From Heterocephalus glaber (taxonomy: Eukaryota > Chordata > Mammalia > Rodentia > Bathyergidae), in contig NW_004624734.1 of the NCBI RefSeq assembly GCF_000247695.1, positions 40,729,431-40,793,430 on the forward strand: 64,000 bases of DNA. Reading direction: 5' to 3'. A program made the translations under genes and the position numbers. How positions within the stretch are numbered: position 1 is the stretch's first letter; each line of letters starts with the position of its first letter. Of this stretch, positions 53,525 through 63,235 are shown piece after piece. The notes beneath the pieces are model-generated. The model had not been told where the DNA came from. It searched no databases and saw only the letters and a list, made by a program, of their open reading frames with translations.

Positions 53525-53755
53525 TTGATATGTGACTGCTTTGAAACACACTGAATTTTGTACATGATGCATTTTGATGTCACTGCTCATCAAACTAGAA
53601 CTTGATATCAATTGCCTGGTGACTCACTCACTACCCTTTTCAGCTAAGACAATCTGTTTTACTCATTATTTTTGGTACTCTTCACACCTCCTAGAACCAT
53701 TTAATGACCAATGTTTCTGAGGTACCACTAAAGATATCTCTCCAGTGTTAATGGA
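53525..53755. other. Unidentified insert within the L1
   Basis: The flanking L1 reads continuously from AAAAGGGCAAATAACTTAAA C before to AATAGCTAATAAACACATGA AAAG after, but these ~230 bases do not fit L1. They do not match a SINE, LTR or DNA transposon I know, and no target-site duplication is clear. Confidence 0.4.
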
Positions 53756-54091
53756 ATAGCTAATAAACACATGAAAAGATATTCAACCTTATTAATCATT
53801 TGGGAAATGCAAGTCAAAAACTACAATGAACTACCAGTGCACAATTAGCAAATGGCTATTAAACCAACAAAAAGTAAGTATTGGCAAGGGAGAAACTGGA
53901 ACCCTTATGTATTGCTAGTGGGAATATAAAGTTGTGCAGCCACTGTGGAAGAGAGTTTGGAAGTTCCTTTATAAGTTGAATATAAAATTACCGTGTGACC
54001 CAGGAATTCCAAACCAATGCTTACACATTATTCACAACAGCTAAAAGGTAGAAGTCATGGAGAAAAGGATAAACAAACCATAGTATGTACG

Positions 54092-54432
54092 TGTTAGCAT
54101 TTTAGCTGTGACAAAATACCTGAGAACTTAAAAGGAGGAAAGATTTATTTTGGCTCATGCTTTCAAAGGCTTCAATCCATTGCTTTTAGGCCTATGGTGA
54201 GACAAAGATATCATGGCAGAAGAAAGCTGCTTACCTCACGGCTGCCAGGAAGCAGAGAGGGGGAGAGAGCCAGGGAGGAAAGGGTTTGGGACAAGACATA
54301 CCATTCAGAGGCACATGTCCAGTGATCTGTCTTCTGCAACTGGGCCCACCTTCTAACAGTCCACGCAGCTATGAACTCATCCATTCATTGTATCAGCACC
54401 CTCATGGTCCAGTCAATTCCTAGTTCTGATAT
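54092..54432 (-). mobile_element. MaLR-type LTR (solo)
   Basis: The minus strand ends AGTTCTCAGGTATTTTGTCA CAGC..., with ATGAGCCAAAATAAATCTTT CCTCC (polyadenylation signal region) and CTTCCTGGCAGCC, a layout of the MaLR/ERVL LTRs of mammals. No internal region remains. It lies in the L1, so it is younger than the L1. Confidence 0.8.
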
Positions 54433-54653
54433 GTGCTCTGATATGGATAAACACTGAAAACATTAAGCTAAGTGAAATCAGCCTGACACAAAAGGCCAAA
54501 GAGTACGACTCCACTTTTATGGAACATATAGAAGAATCTGGGATGGGGAAAAGCTGCTAATACTGGTGGCTCTAAAATGTTGTGAATATATTTAATACCA
54601 CTGCTTTGTATGCTTAAGATTGTGAAAATGACAAATTTTGTTATGCACATTTT

Positions 54654-54734
54654 TTGTTTTGGTACCAGGGATCGAACTTGGGTCCTTGTGCTTGCAAGGC
54701 AAGCGACGGAACCACTGAGCTAAATCCCTGGCCC
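54654..54734 (-). mobile_element. Young ID SINE with perfect target-site duplication
   Basis: On plus: short T tail, GGTACCAGGGATCGAACTTG GGTCCTTGTGCTTGCAAGGC AAGCGACGG, CACTGAGCTAAATCCCTGGC C. TGTTATGCACATTTT at 54639-54653 and 54735-54749 matches exactly. Confidence 0.97.
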
Positions 54735-54800
54735 TGTTATGCACATTTTACCCCAATGATAAATGCCAAAAAATAAAGCTGATGTTTTCTTTACTGAGAA

Positions 54801-55644
54801 CTCACCTGGATAATGTTGGTCAAAGATGTTTAGAAAAAAGTGAGGTTTTTTTCCCAAGCTTTGATTTTTTTTCTTTTCTAAACATTTATTCTAAATTATG
54901 GTGGCAGGTACATTTAGCATATTTTAATTATAATATTCTTCAGCTTATATGATAATCCATATCACTTAAGGACTTTGGTCTTTCCTTTGCATCACAATAA
55001 AATGATTTGAAAAACTGTCATCAAGTTTGGAGGCTTGCAGTAGTCTAATATAAAATAGAGGGTCTGCAACAGCATAAAACTGTGTAGTGGTCTTGGAGCA
55101 CCCTATAAACAGGAGTTATCATCTAGGGATGGCAGTGGCAGAGACACTGACCACTAAGGTGTGCTGCCTACCGAGTCACAAAGACAAACTTAAAATTGCA
55201 GGTGTGGGTGGCGGTGGGAGGGCCCTGACAAGTGCAGCTTGGCCCGTGCAGGATTTTGGGATTGGTGACAGCAGGTGATTATTTATTTGATATTGGTTAA
55301 TTATTGTCCCAAGCAACATCAGGTAGGACAGCTGGAGTGGGAGGCAGTAAGGTGAAGTATCTAGGTAAGTGAGCAGAGTCTGCACTCGGGGTTTCGTTGT
55401 TTGGTTACCACTCACATTCAGAGAATTTCTGCTTTGACCTATTACATTCATCAAAAACCCATCCTGGTTTTACCCATGTCCTAGTCACCAAGGTGTAGGT
55501 TACTGCTTTCGATCAAAGGGAGGAACCTTGGGGGAAGGAAAGCTTTCTGATAAAGCTACAAGGCTTGTGATGTTTTGACCAGATCATTATTCAGAATGAA
55601 TGGGTTTGTTTGACACCTGGAAGCAGCTCAAAAAAGCACATCTA
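54801..55644. other. Unique sequence
   Basis: Nothing recognised; AT-rich in the first 250 bases. Confidence 0.4.
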
Positions 55645-55800
55645 GATGGGCATGGTAGCACAAGCCTATAATCCCTGCTACTCTGGAGGCTGAGGCAGGA
55701 CTGCCAGATTGAGGCCAGCCTGGGCAATATAGGAAGTCCGTTTCAAAGTAAAAAGGGCTGTGTGGGGATGGTAGCGCCCCTGGGTTTGACGCTCAGTAAG
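55645..55800 (+). mobile_element. B1-dID composite SINE
   Basis: CTAGATGGGCATGGTAGCAC AAGCC, CTCTGGAGGCTGAGGCAGG, GAGGCCAGCCTGGGCAATAT AGG, then GGGCTGTGTGGGGATGGTAG and CTGGGTTTGACGCTCAGTA. The ID part is shortened. Confidence 0.9.
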
Positions 55801-56381
55801 GAAGGGAAACCAACCAACCTTGAGAAATGTGGAAACTGACGAAGACCAATGAAATTGTGAATGCTTTGAGCTGATTCCACCCTGTGAATGTCAGTGTTGC
55901 TGCTTTGGCTTGGAGGGTGGGGGTAGATGTTGGAGGCAGCAGACCACAGAGCAAGAACAAACAGGAAGCCCCAGTCATGTTTCACATGGGTGCAGGCTCT
56001 GCTTTCAAACACGTCTTGCAGGGCACAGTTCAAATTAGACCGACTGTGGGCACATCTTGCCCAGCTGCCAGCCAGGCCGGCAGAGCATCGCTTGCCACGG
56101 TCACTTCTGTGGACCTGCAATTCTTCGAAAGCCATGGCCAAGCATCTCTTCCAAGGGCTCCAGAACTCCCCACTCTAGCGGAGACTAACAGGTCAATGTC
56201 CCTGACCGAGTGGCCTACCAACATTATTTACAGACTGCTAGGCTTGGGGCACCACCTCCCTGGGAGATGGGGGGGGGATGACTACTGCATGCCCTCGGAG
56301 TTGAGGTAATCAGTGCCTATTCATAACGGGGCCATCAACAAACTTAAGTGAAAGCTTTCAAGAAGCAAAGGGCATAAAAAA
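55801..56381. other. Unique sequence, GC-richer
   Basis: Both strands are open in several frames (55743-56309), which suggests composition, not a gene. No domain. 55880-56170 is repeat-free and may be conserved, unproven. Confidence 0.4.
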
Positions 56382-56582
56382 CTGAGTGCTGTGGTGGCAC
56401 ATGCCACCATACATGGGAGGCTGAGGCAGGAGGATCGTAAGTTCCAAGGCCAGCCTGGGCAACTTGGCAAGACCTTGTCTCAAAAGATCAAATAAAGGTG
56501 CTGGAGGTGTAGCTCAGTGGTACAGTGCTTGCCTAGCTTGTGCCAGGCCTTGAATTTAATCCCTAGTGCCACAAAAAAATGA
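56382..56582 (+). mobile_element. B1-dID composite SINE
   Basis: ACTGAGTGCTGTGGTGGCAC ATGCC, GGGAGGCTGAGGCAGGAGGA TCG, CAAGACCTTGTCTCAAAAG, GGTGCTGGAGGTGTAGCTCA GTGGTACAGTGCTTGCCTAG C, GAATTTAATCCCTAGTGCC. Full-length composite. Confidence 0.95.
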
Positions 56583-57302
56583 ACACACAAGACCTGGATT
56601 TTTCTGAGGGATATATCCTTACCTAAGCCTCAGCCCCCTTAAGGGACAGGAGTAAGTGCAGAAAGCCCTTGGTAAGACTAACATCTTCACGGGCCTCTTT
56701 GACCTTCCTTCTCTGGCTTTATTTCTCCTCGTTCATCTATTTCCTTGGGATAGCAAAGCTTTTTACTCAGCTCTGCCTATGCAACTCTAACCTCGCTAGC
56801 ATAGCTGAGCAGCTAACTTCCTCCCCACAGAGGCGCGAACATGATCCTTTCTCACGATTTCAAGCCTTTACAATGTGAAGGCATTTAGGGTGGTCCCCAG
56901 CTCTCTGCTTCCAGCATTGTCTCAAATGGCAAAGTTCAAGACCGCGTCTCTGGGCACACACACAACGCCAACCTCATCCTCTACACAAGCACACAGTGGG
57001 CTCCTCGGTAGTGATTAAGTTTTTTCAAGCCCCCTGAACTCTGGATAATGGAACCATCTGGGCAGGGGAAGAGAGCAAGAACAAGTGTCTGTTAGGACGC
57101 CAGGGCTTGAGCAAGACAGACATGCTCTGGAGACAGACCAGCGTGGCTACAGAATGAGGGAGTTGAGTCCTACAAGGTCACAAGAACCAATTTAACACAA
57201 TTTAGGGAACTGAACAGAGGAGTGACAGGATCCAAGGGGGAGCAAGAGGCGATGACAGGGCTTCACCTGGGAGGAGCAACATCCACAGTGACTCTTCTAA
57301 CC
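56583..57302. other. Unique or old repeat sequence
   Basis: 57160-57290 (GGGAACTGAACAGAGGAGTG ACAGGATCC...) resembles part of the same old repeat class as 11621-12160. Otherwise nothing recognised. Confidence 0.4.
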
Positions 57303-57630
57303 TGCTATGGTTTAGATCTAGAATGTCCCCCAAGTCTCATGTGTCCAGAGGTGGGACTTCAGGGAGGTGACCTGGATTATTAGGTGGTAGGGACTGGTCG
57401 GACAGCACTGTCACCGCGGGCATGGCCCAGAGGCCCCATTTCCTCGCCAGAGCCTTCCTTTTCTGATTCCTGGCTGCCACAGGAGTCATTATCTCCCACC
57501 AGGCCCTTTCTGCCTTGGAGCACGTCAACTGTGGGCTGAAACTTCTAGCAGCCATGAGCTTTATTTTGATAAACCTCTTTCTGCTTACATTGTGGATGTT
57601 GGGTATTTTGTCCCAGGGACAACTGTTACA
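57303..57630 (+). mobile_element. MaLR-type LTR (solo)
   Basis: Starts TGCTATGGTTTAGATCTAGA ATGTCCCCCAAGTCTCATGT G and ends CATTGTGGATGTTGGGTATT TTGTCCCAGGGACAACTGTT ACA, with AGCCATGAGCTTTATTTTGA TAAACCTCTTTCTGC before it. TG...CA ends and 328 bases fit a MaLR LTR. No internal part. Confidence 0.85.
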
Positions 57631-58644
57631 GCTTTCCAGCTCATTCCATCTTGCAGACTGAGAACCACGGTTTCAGAGAAGCTAAGAAGTGTGTAACAGA
57701 TGAGACATCTGTAATATTTATTTTAAACCTCAAATAAAATTTAAGTGCTTTCCTAGTCAAGCCTAAAAGTGAAGGCTGACAACTGAAGCTGTATCATCTC
57801 TCCCTTCCCCTAGCTCAGGCGCTTTGAAGGGGCCAGTGAAACCACAATGGAGGGAGGAAAAAAGAGACAAGATCAATGTACCAATGGTGCACAACAGTGA
57901 TTGCTAAAAAACATTCTAGACAAGTTATGGTGCCTTAATTTCACTAAAGAATTTTAACTTTAAAAAACATACCTTCTTTTTCATTTTAAATGATTATCTT
58001 TCAAGTTAAAGACTAAGAAAATCACAGTCTAAAACTAAAAAGTACATGTTTTACATGACATATTGAAATTTTTATACCTGAAAAAATGATTTCTGAGCAA
58101 AATTATTTGACATTCAGTCCATGAAGTTAAAAGTATTAAAACATTCCAACAGAGTGGTCCAATCATACAATTTTCACAAACTGATCTCAAATCCTGGAGA
58201 CTTGCTCTCTGGGAAGTTTCCTTTTCAGAACCCGGGTCCTCCTGGGAACTGTGGTCCTGTCAGATGCCAAATTCAGGTGGTACTCAAGCAGGCAAACCCC
58301 TCTGAAGGTCAACGTGAAGCAGTGACACTCCTGTCACTGTGAAGGTGACTTTGGATGAAGATACTTATACAGGATAGGTAATACACTCATGAGCATACTG
58401 TCATCCAATAGCCCACCTTGTGTGTTTTATAAAAATTGGAACAGGATGGTAGACTAGTCCTTATAATATTTAAGGATGTAGAATTTAATGATTTCTGACT
58501 CTGTGAAAAGTACTTTTAAAAAAGAATATGAAGTACTTATTGAAAAACAGCTTTTGTCTAAGAGAGACAAAGGGGTGCCCAGTATGTGGCCTCTAAAAAG
58601 TATTTACAGAATCCCTGAAGTACAGTGTAGTATGGGAGCCTATA
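57631..58644. other. AT-rich unique sequence
   Basis: Nothing recognised. Confidence 0.4.
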
Positions 58645-58848
58645 CAGTGGCACCTCAGTTCACAAACTTAATTTGTTCCACAATTCTGGAAAAGGTGGCC
58701 ATGTTCATGTTTATGTGGGAAAGATGGCTGTGGTCATGTTTGTCACCTCATCCAGGGTTTGCAAACAAAGACAAAATTTTGCCAAACACTTCTGTTTGTG
58801 AACCAAATTGTTTGCAAACAAAAGTATTCATGAACCGAGGCACTACTG
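58645..58848. mobile_element. Tigger-like hairpin element (MITE)
   Basis: Left end CAGTGGCACCTCAGTTCACA AAC; right end, read in reverse, CAGTAGTGCCTCGGTTCATG AA: imperfect terminal inverted repeats. The interior (GTGAACCAAATTGTTTGCAA AC) is also self-complementary in part. TA lies beside the left end. About 200 bases, no coding. Confidence 0.75.
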
Positions 58849-59366
58849 TGTATTTAAAACAAAACCAATGGCGAAAAAAATTTCAAAACAAAGCAAGCAT
58901 TCTGATTTTGGACATTTAAAAGTAAACACTAAGGAAAAAAACCAACTACCTTCCTTTCTGTGATCCAGACACAAAAACAGTTTCATTGCCTTTATTAAAT
59001 GCCAAGATTGCTTTTATTTTATTAAGGATCATTGCAGCAGGATGTCTGTTGAAATACATAAAAAAAGGTGGATAGTTAGAAAACTGAATTTGTATCAATT
59101 ACATGAATATTTGCTTCCTACGCCTAATGACAAGTTTAAAAAGTCACTTCTTTTTTGACTGTACTACTGTATATTTAATCTCTAGAAAAATTTATTTCTA
59201 GAAAATTTTCTGAAAACTTTTTGTTAAGCAACTTTTCAATATTTTGTAAGTAGTTAAAAGTTCAATGGCTAAATTGAGAACTGTGTTTCTATTGTGATAA
59301 ACAGTGAATCTTTGCAAAAAAAATTTTCTACATTACAAACATATACACATTCAAGATTGTGTTACT
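58849..59366. other. AT-rich sequence, possible end of a 3' UTR
   Basis: No repeat. If the polyadenylation signal above is used, this is the last part of a minus-strand transcript. Confidence 0.35.
58976..59000 (-). other. Candidate polyadenylation signal
   Basis: On minus, AATAAA at 58996-58991 (GGCATTTAATAAAGGCAATG AAACTG) is followed by a T/GT-rich stretch (TGTTTTTGTGTCTG, 58975-58962), the normal spacing for cleavage near 58976. Another AATAAAATAAA is upstream at 59023-59013. AT-rich sequence gives chance hexamers, so this is a candidate only. Confidence 0.4.
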
Positions 59367-59452
59367 GGGCCGGGGATTTAGCTCAGTGGTGCTGCTGCCT
59401 GTCTCGCAAGCACAAGGTCCTGAGTTTGATCCCCAGTACCAAAAAAAAAAAA
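59367..59452 (+). mobile_element. Young ID SINE with target-site duplication
   Basis: GGGCCGGGGATTTAGCTCAG TGG, GCTGCCTGTCTCGCAAGCAC AAGGTCCTGAGTTTGATCCC CAGTACC, A12. GATTGTGTTACT (59355-59366) and GACTGTATTACT (59453-59464) flank it. Confidence 0.96.
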
Positions 59453-59467
59453 GACTGTATTACTGAT

Positions 59468-59557
59468 GGCTGGGGGTGTAGCTAAGTGGCAGAGCACTTG
59501 CCTGGCATGTTCAAGGCCCTGGGTTTGATCCCCCAGCACCGTCACCACTAAAAAAAG
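59468..59557 (+). mobile_element. ID SINE, older subfamily, adjacent
   Basis: GGCTGGGGGTGTAGCTAAGT GGCAGAGCACTTGCCTGGCA TGTTCAAGGCCCTGGGTTTG ATCCCCCAGCACC, then CACCACTAAAAAAAG tail. Differs from its neighbour in A-box flank and loop. Confidence 0.95.
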
Positions 59558-59977
59558 TACTGTTACTATACTGAGAATCAGAACAAACAATGTCTAAATA
59601 GTTTCAGTGTGGTAATGTAAAGTACACATATAACTTCTCTGACCTAGAACAGTCACAAACTCTTTAGCAAACCCTCTACTTATTATATACTATACCATTT
59701 TAGTCTATTGTTACCATGTCAAGCACAAATGATAAAATATGAATATTATAAATAAAAAAGAGCTTTAGAAAGGCAGCATGGCTAGAGCTGAAGTCAATTT
59801 GCCTCCCGGAACAAAACTTAAGAGGCCTCAGTCTCTTTAGCCAAGAGTGCACTTAAAGCACAATTAGTTTCACTGATGACTGACTGAGCTGGATCCATCC
59901 ACCTTAATACTTCAGTGACATACTAAAATGACTAATTATGCAATTCATAAGAAATTCTTAAAATTATTCTTCCACCT
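59558..59977. other. AT-rich unique sequence
   Basis: Nothing recognised. Confidence 0.4.
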
Positions 59978-60060
59978 GGGCCAGGGATGTAGCTCAGTGG
60001 CGCTGTGCCTGCTTGGCAAATGCAAGGTCCCAAGTTCGAATCCCCAGTACCAGAAAAAAA
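59978..60060 (+). mobile_element. Young ID SINE
   Basis: GGGCCAGGGATGTAGCTCAG TGG, CTGCTTGGCAAATGCAAGGT CCCAAGTTCGAATCCCCAGT ACC with a perfect B box (GTTCGAATCC). TCTTCCACCT before and TCTTCCATCT after. Confidence 0.95.
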
Positions 60061-63000
60061 ACAACTTTTCTTCCATCTCATCTTCACTCACTATAATCTT
60101 GCTATGCACACTGAAATTTAGTATCATTTCCTTCTTGGTCACTGATGGAATAACATTTCTCATACTGATATCTAAGCAGCATGTTGATCTAATACTAAGC
60201 ATCTGTACAAATTTAGCACTGCATATTATCAAACTTCATATCTGCAAATCTGTTCAAACAGGTACAGCTCTTTGGACCTGTCATGGAGTTCTGAGGACAT
60301 ACTCAGAGGTAAAGTAGTACAATGTAGCAAACATTGATAATCTGACTGGTCAAGAATATCTCATTTCAAAAACAATCAGAATGAGTTTAAATTCGTTTTA
60401 ACAAGTTTTGTGGATTAAAAAATGGTCAAATCAGTTGGAAAGTTTACTGGTTCAGAATAAATTTTGGAAAAATTTGTGTAGCTATAAAAAGTGCTTTGGA
60501 TCAGAAGCCCCAAAGCCTGTACCTGAACTATAGCAGAGAATGGCACACATGTAGTATGTTCAGCTAACCTGTTTAGGTAACAATACAATTATTAACATGA
60601 AACATGACATTATAAGAAGCCTTTAAGATACTTAAAATTTAATGCAAACAACAAGCAGCCAGCAAAGCAGCAAAATGGTGGGTTTTGTGGCAAATAAAGT
60701 TTCACAGAGGGCATGTAAACCAAGTTTTCTAGAGCACTACACCAAAGAACACATATTTTGGCTAGAATCAAATTTGATTTAATGGGATATTCAATCTAAG
60801 CTATTAAGTAACAGCAAAGAAAAGAGTGCTTCAATACTAGATTTTCAGCAATGACTGAAGAGGAAAAAACACACAATTAAAAGACAAAAGTTCAACATTC
60901 TAAAGAATTAAAAAAACAAACTAAAACCATAAACAAAACCACAGGATATACTTTGACAAGAGGCATCAGTTACACAAATCAAACATAACTCATTTGTGGC
61001 CTCAATCTTGTTTCAAAACTTGTTATGCCTGATTATTTTCATTACACATTTTACAATACACAAAATCACCTCTTGCAGCCCACAGAATTTTACTTTTATT
61101 ACTAGTTCAACTCTCAAATCCAATTATAGAAGCTAAGACTAGGTTCACTTTAAAGCCGTAATTCACTTTTGCACATGGGTGAACACAGGAAGATATAAGC
61201 AATCATAACTGGCAGAGCTGCATCTCCTTAATGTCATCATGCCATGGGCACTGGGTGAGGAGGCCCTTTCCCAGGCCACTCTCAATGCCCAGTCTCAACT
61301 CTTCAATGCCCTAAGAAATCATCACTAACTGGAAGGTGGCATGGAAATGTTCTTGCTTTAGAGATAACAATTTTTGGCTGTATTTCTGGAATGTTTTCAT
61401 GATAGCCACCAACCTAAACTTTTTGGCTTTCGGTAATCTTCCTAAGGTTAGAAAGAGACAAGTTTAGCTCAGTTTTTGACTATCAGACTTGTCTTTTTAG
61501 CAAATACACCAGTTCAGGAAAAATTCTCTTGATGTCTCCCAACAATAACTAAGCCAAAATTTCCAGGTTTTTCAGAACAAAAATGCTGCTTGCAATATAA
61601 ACAATCATAAATACACTGATTATGCAATTCCCTGTTTATTTAGTGTCACCAGTTTTGGAAATTAGAAATTAGTTCTATTTTTCATCTTATGTACAATCTG
61701 TAACCATTCAGAGCCCGAATGCAATTTCTTCAAAGGACTTCAAAACAAAAGTACATTCTTTTTAGAACTGAATTCTCTGGACTGGGAGATTGTACATAAT
61801 ACATTATACACCTTTATGGAACTTCACAAGTGTGGATCATATAAACTGCAAAGTGGATAAATTACTGTACAGAATTTCATTACACACTGTGTTTAAGAAA
61901 AATATCTCTGCAGTTGTATTAGTTTTACATTTATAGATATAAAAAACCCGAATATTTAACGCAATATGCTCCACTTGAAACATAAATGAGGTGAAATAAA
62001 TCATTTCAACTGTGAATCCAATCAACCATCACTGAGGCATTATCATTAATCAAGGAATTTTCCTGCAGATATGCTGCTGAGTTAGGGGCTAACCATGTAA
62101 GACAACAGTTTCAAAAGCCCCATCAAGTGGAATTAAGTAAACTGAACATCCATCCCTGGCAACAAATATAACAATACAATACATTTTAAAACTTGTAATT
62201 ATATTTTTGTAGAAATCCTGTTAATCCTATACATTGGTGGCTATCCAAGTTAGATCTTATTTTAACATTCTATAGTAAATACTAAATTCCTTAGAATCTG
62301 AAATGAACTAAACATTTGATGAAGTCTAATACCAGGAAGTCCAAAATCTTAAAATCTGCGTGAGATCTGACACTAATGTTGTTAATATTATATCTGCACA
62401 ATAAGGTCAGAAAAACTCCAGACACACTAGTTTTACTTCTGTTTAATTTTAAGAGTGGCAAATCTTAAGACAAAGACATTATTCTCCAAAACTAGACCAA
62501 TTTTTTTCTACTTTTATGAATTCATTTCCCCCAAAGTATATTCTTTTAAAAAGGATATTTTTTATCAGTACGTATTTGCTTTACATAATGATCACATTCA
62601 TCATGGGGAATTTGTACCTGTACATAATATTTTAAAATCAAATTCTATCTGGCCATTTCCTCTCTTTTAAAAGATATAAATTCCTTAAGACAGACTAGTT
62701 ATTTTTTTGTCCTTGAAATATTTTTATGGGCTCTGTAGGAGAAAAGATGCCCTATTATGTTGTAAAATGGGATCTCAGCCACGGAGCCTATGAACCACTG
62801 CAGTATTATAAAATTTAAGAAGTTACATATACGTTTCATACATTCTCCTGGGTTAAGGAGTCCCTAGGGTTCATCAGTTCCAAAGGGCTTGTGACTCCCC
62901 AAAGGCTAAGAATCACTGCTAAAATGAATGTGTGCCACTGACTGCAAATTAGGGTATTTGTAAAATTTTTCTTATACAAATCTAGCTTACTTCAGATGCT

Positions 63001-63105
63001 ATAAACACAAATATCACTAAAGAGTCTTTGTTGTAGATGAGAACAATGTAAAAAGAAGGAAAACGTGAACAATTTTTCTAACACTGAGTTTGGGAGAGTC
63101 ACTAA
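60061..63105. other. 3 kb AT-rich, SINE-free; possible minus-strand 3' UTR
   Basis: No recognisable SINE or L1. 62760-62930 resembles an old hAT-type repeat (GAGTCCCTAGGGTTCATCAG TTCC, GTGACTCCCCAAAGGCTAAG AATCACTG). The rest is uniform AT-rich with no long frame, compatible with 3' UTR, intron or desert. No gene recognised. Confidence 0.4.
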
Positions 63106-63121
63106 CAAAAATGGAGGAATG

Positions 63122-63219
63122 GGGGCCGGGGATTTAGCTCAGTGGTTCCAGCGCCTGCCTTGCAAGCGCAAGGTCCTGAGTTCGATCCCCAGTACCAAAA
63201 AACCCCCAAAACACCCCAC
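63122..63219 (+). mobile_element. Young ID SINE with target-site duplication
   Basis: GGGGCCGGGGATTTAGCTCA GTGG, CCAGCGCCTGCCTTGCAAGC GCAAGGTCCTGAGTTCGATC CCCAGTACC, A/C-rich tail. CAAAAATGGAGGAATG (63106-63121) and CAAAAATGGAGAAATG (63220-63235). Confidence 0.97.
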
Positions 63220-63235
63220 CAAAAATGGAGAAATG

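Larger units (their letters stand above)
53056..54800 (+). mobile_element. Ancient LINE-1 ORF2 end and 3' UTR, multiply interrupted
   Basis: CTTCAACAAATGGTGCTGGG, GCCAAAACTATATAACTC, GGACACTATCAAGAGAAAAA GG, ATATTCAACCTTATTAATCA, TATTGCTAGTGGGAATATAA AG, and at 54443-54800 the 3' UTR pattern GAAAACATTAAGCTAAGTGA AATCAGCC ... GTGAATATATTTAATACCAC TGC. No open frame. It is broken by a CA repeat (53446), an unidentified insert (53525-53755), a MaLR LTR (54092) and an ID (54654). Confidence 0.85.

Noticed and set aside
13122..63219. tRNA genes suggested by intact A and B boxes
   Set aside because: The bodies do not fold as a full tRNA (no acceptor-stem complement), are followed by A-rich tails and flanked by target-site duplications. 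They are ID SINEs.
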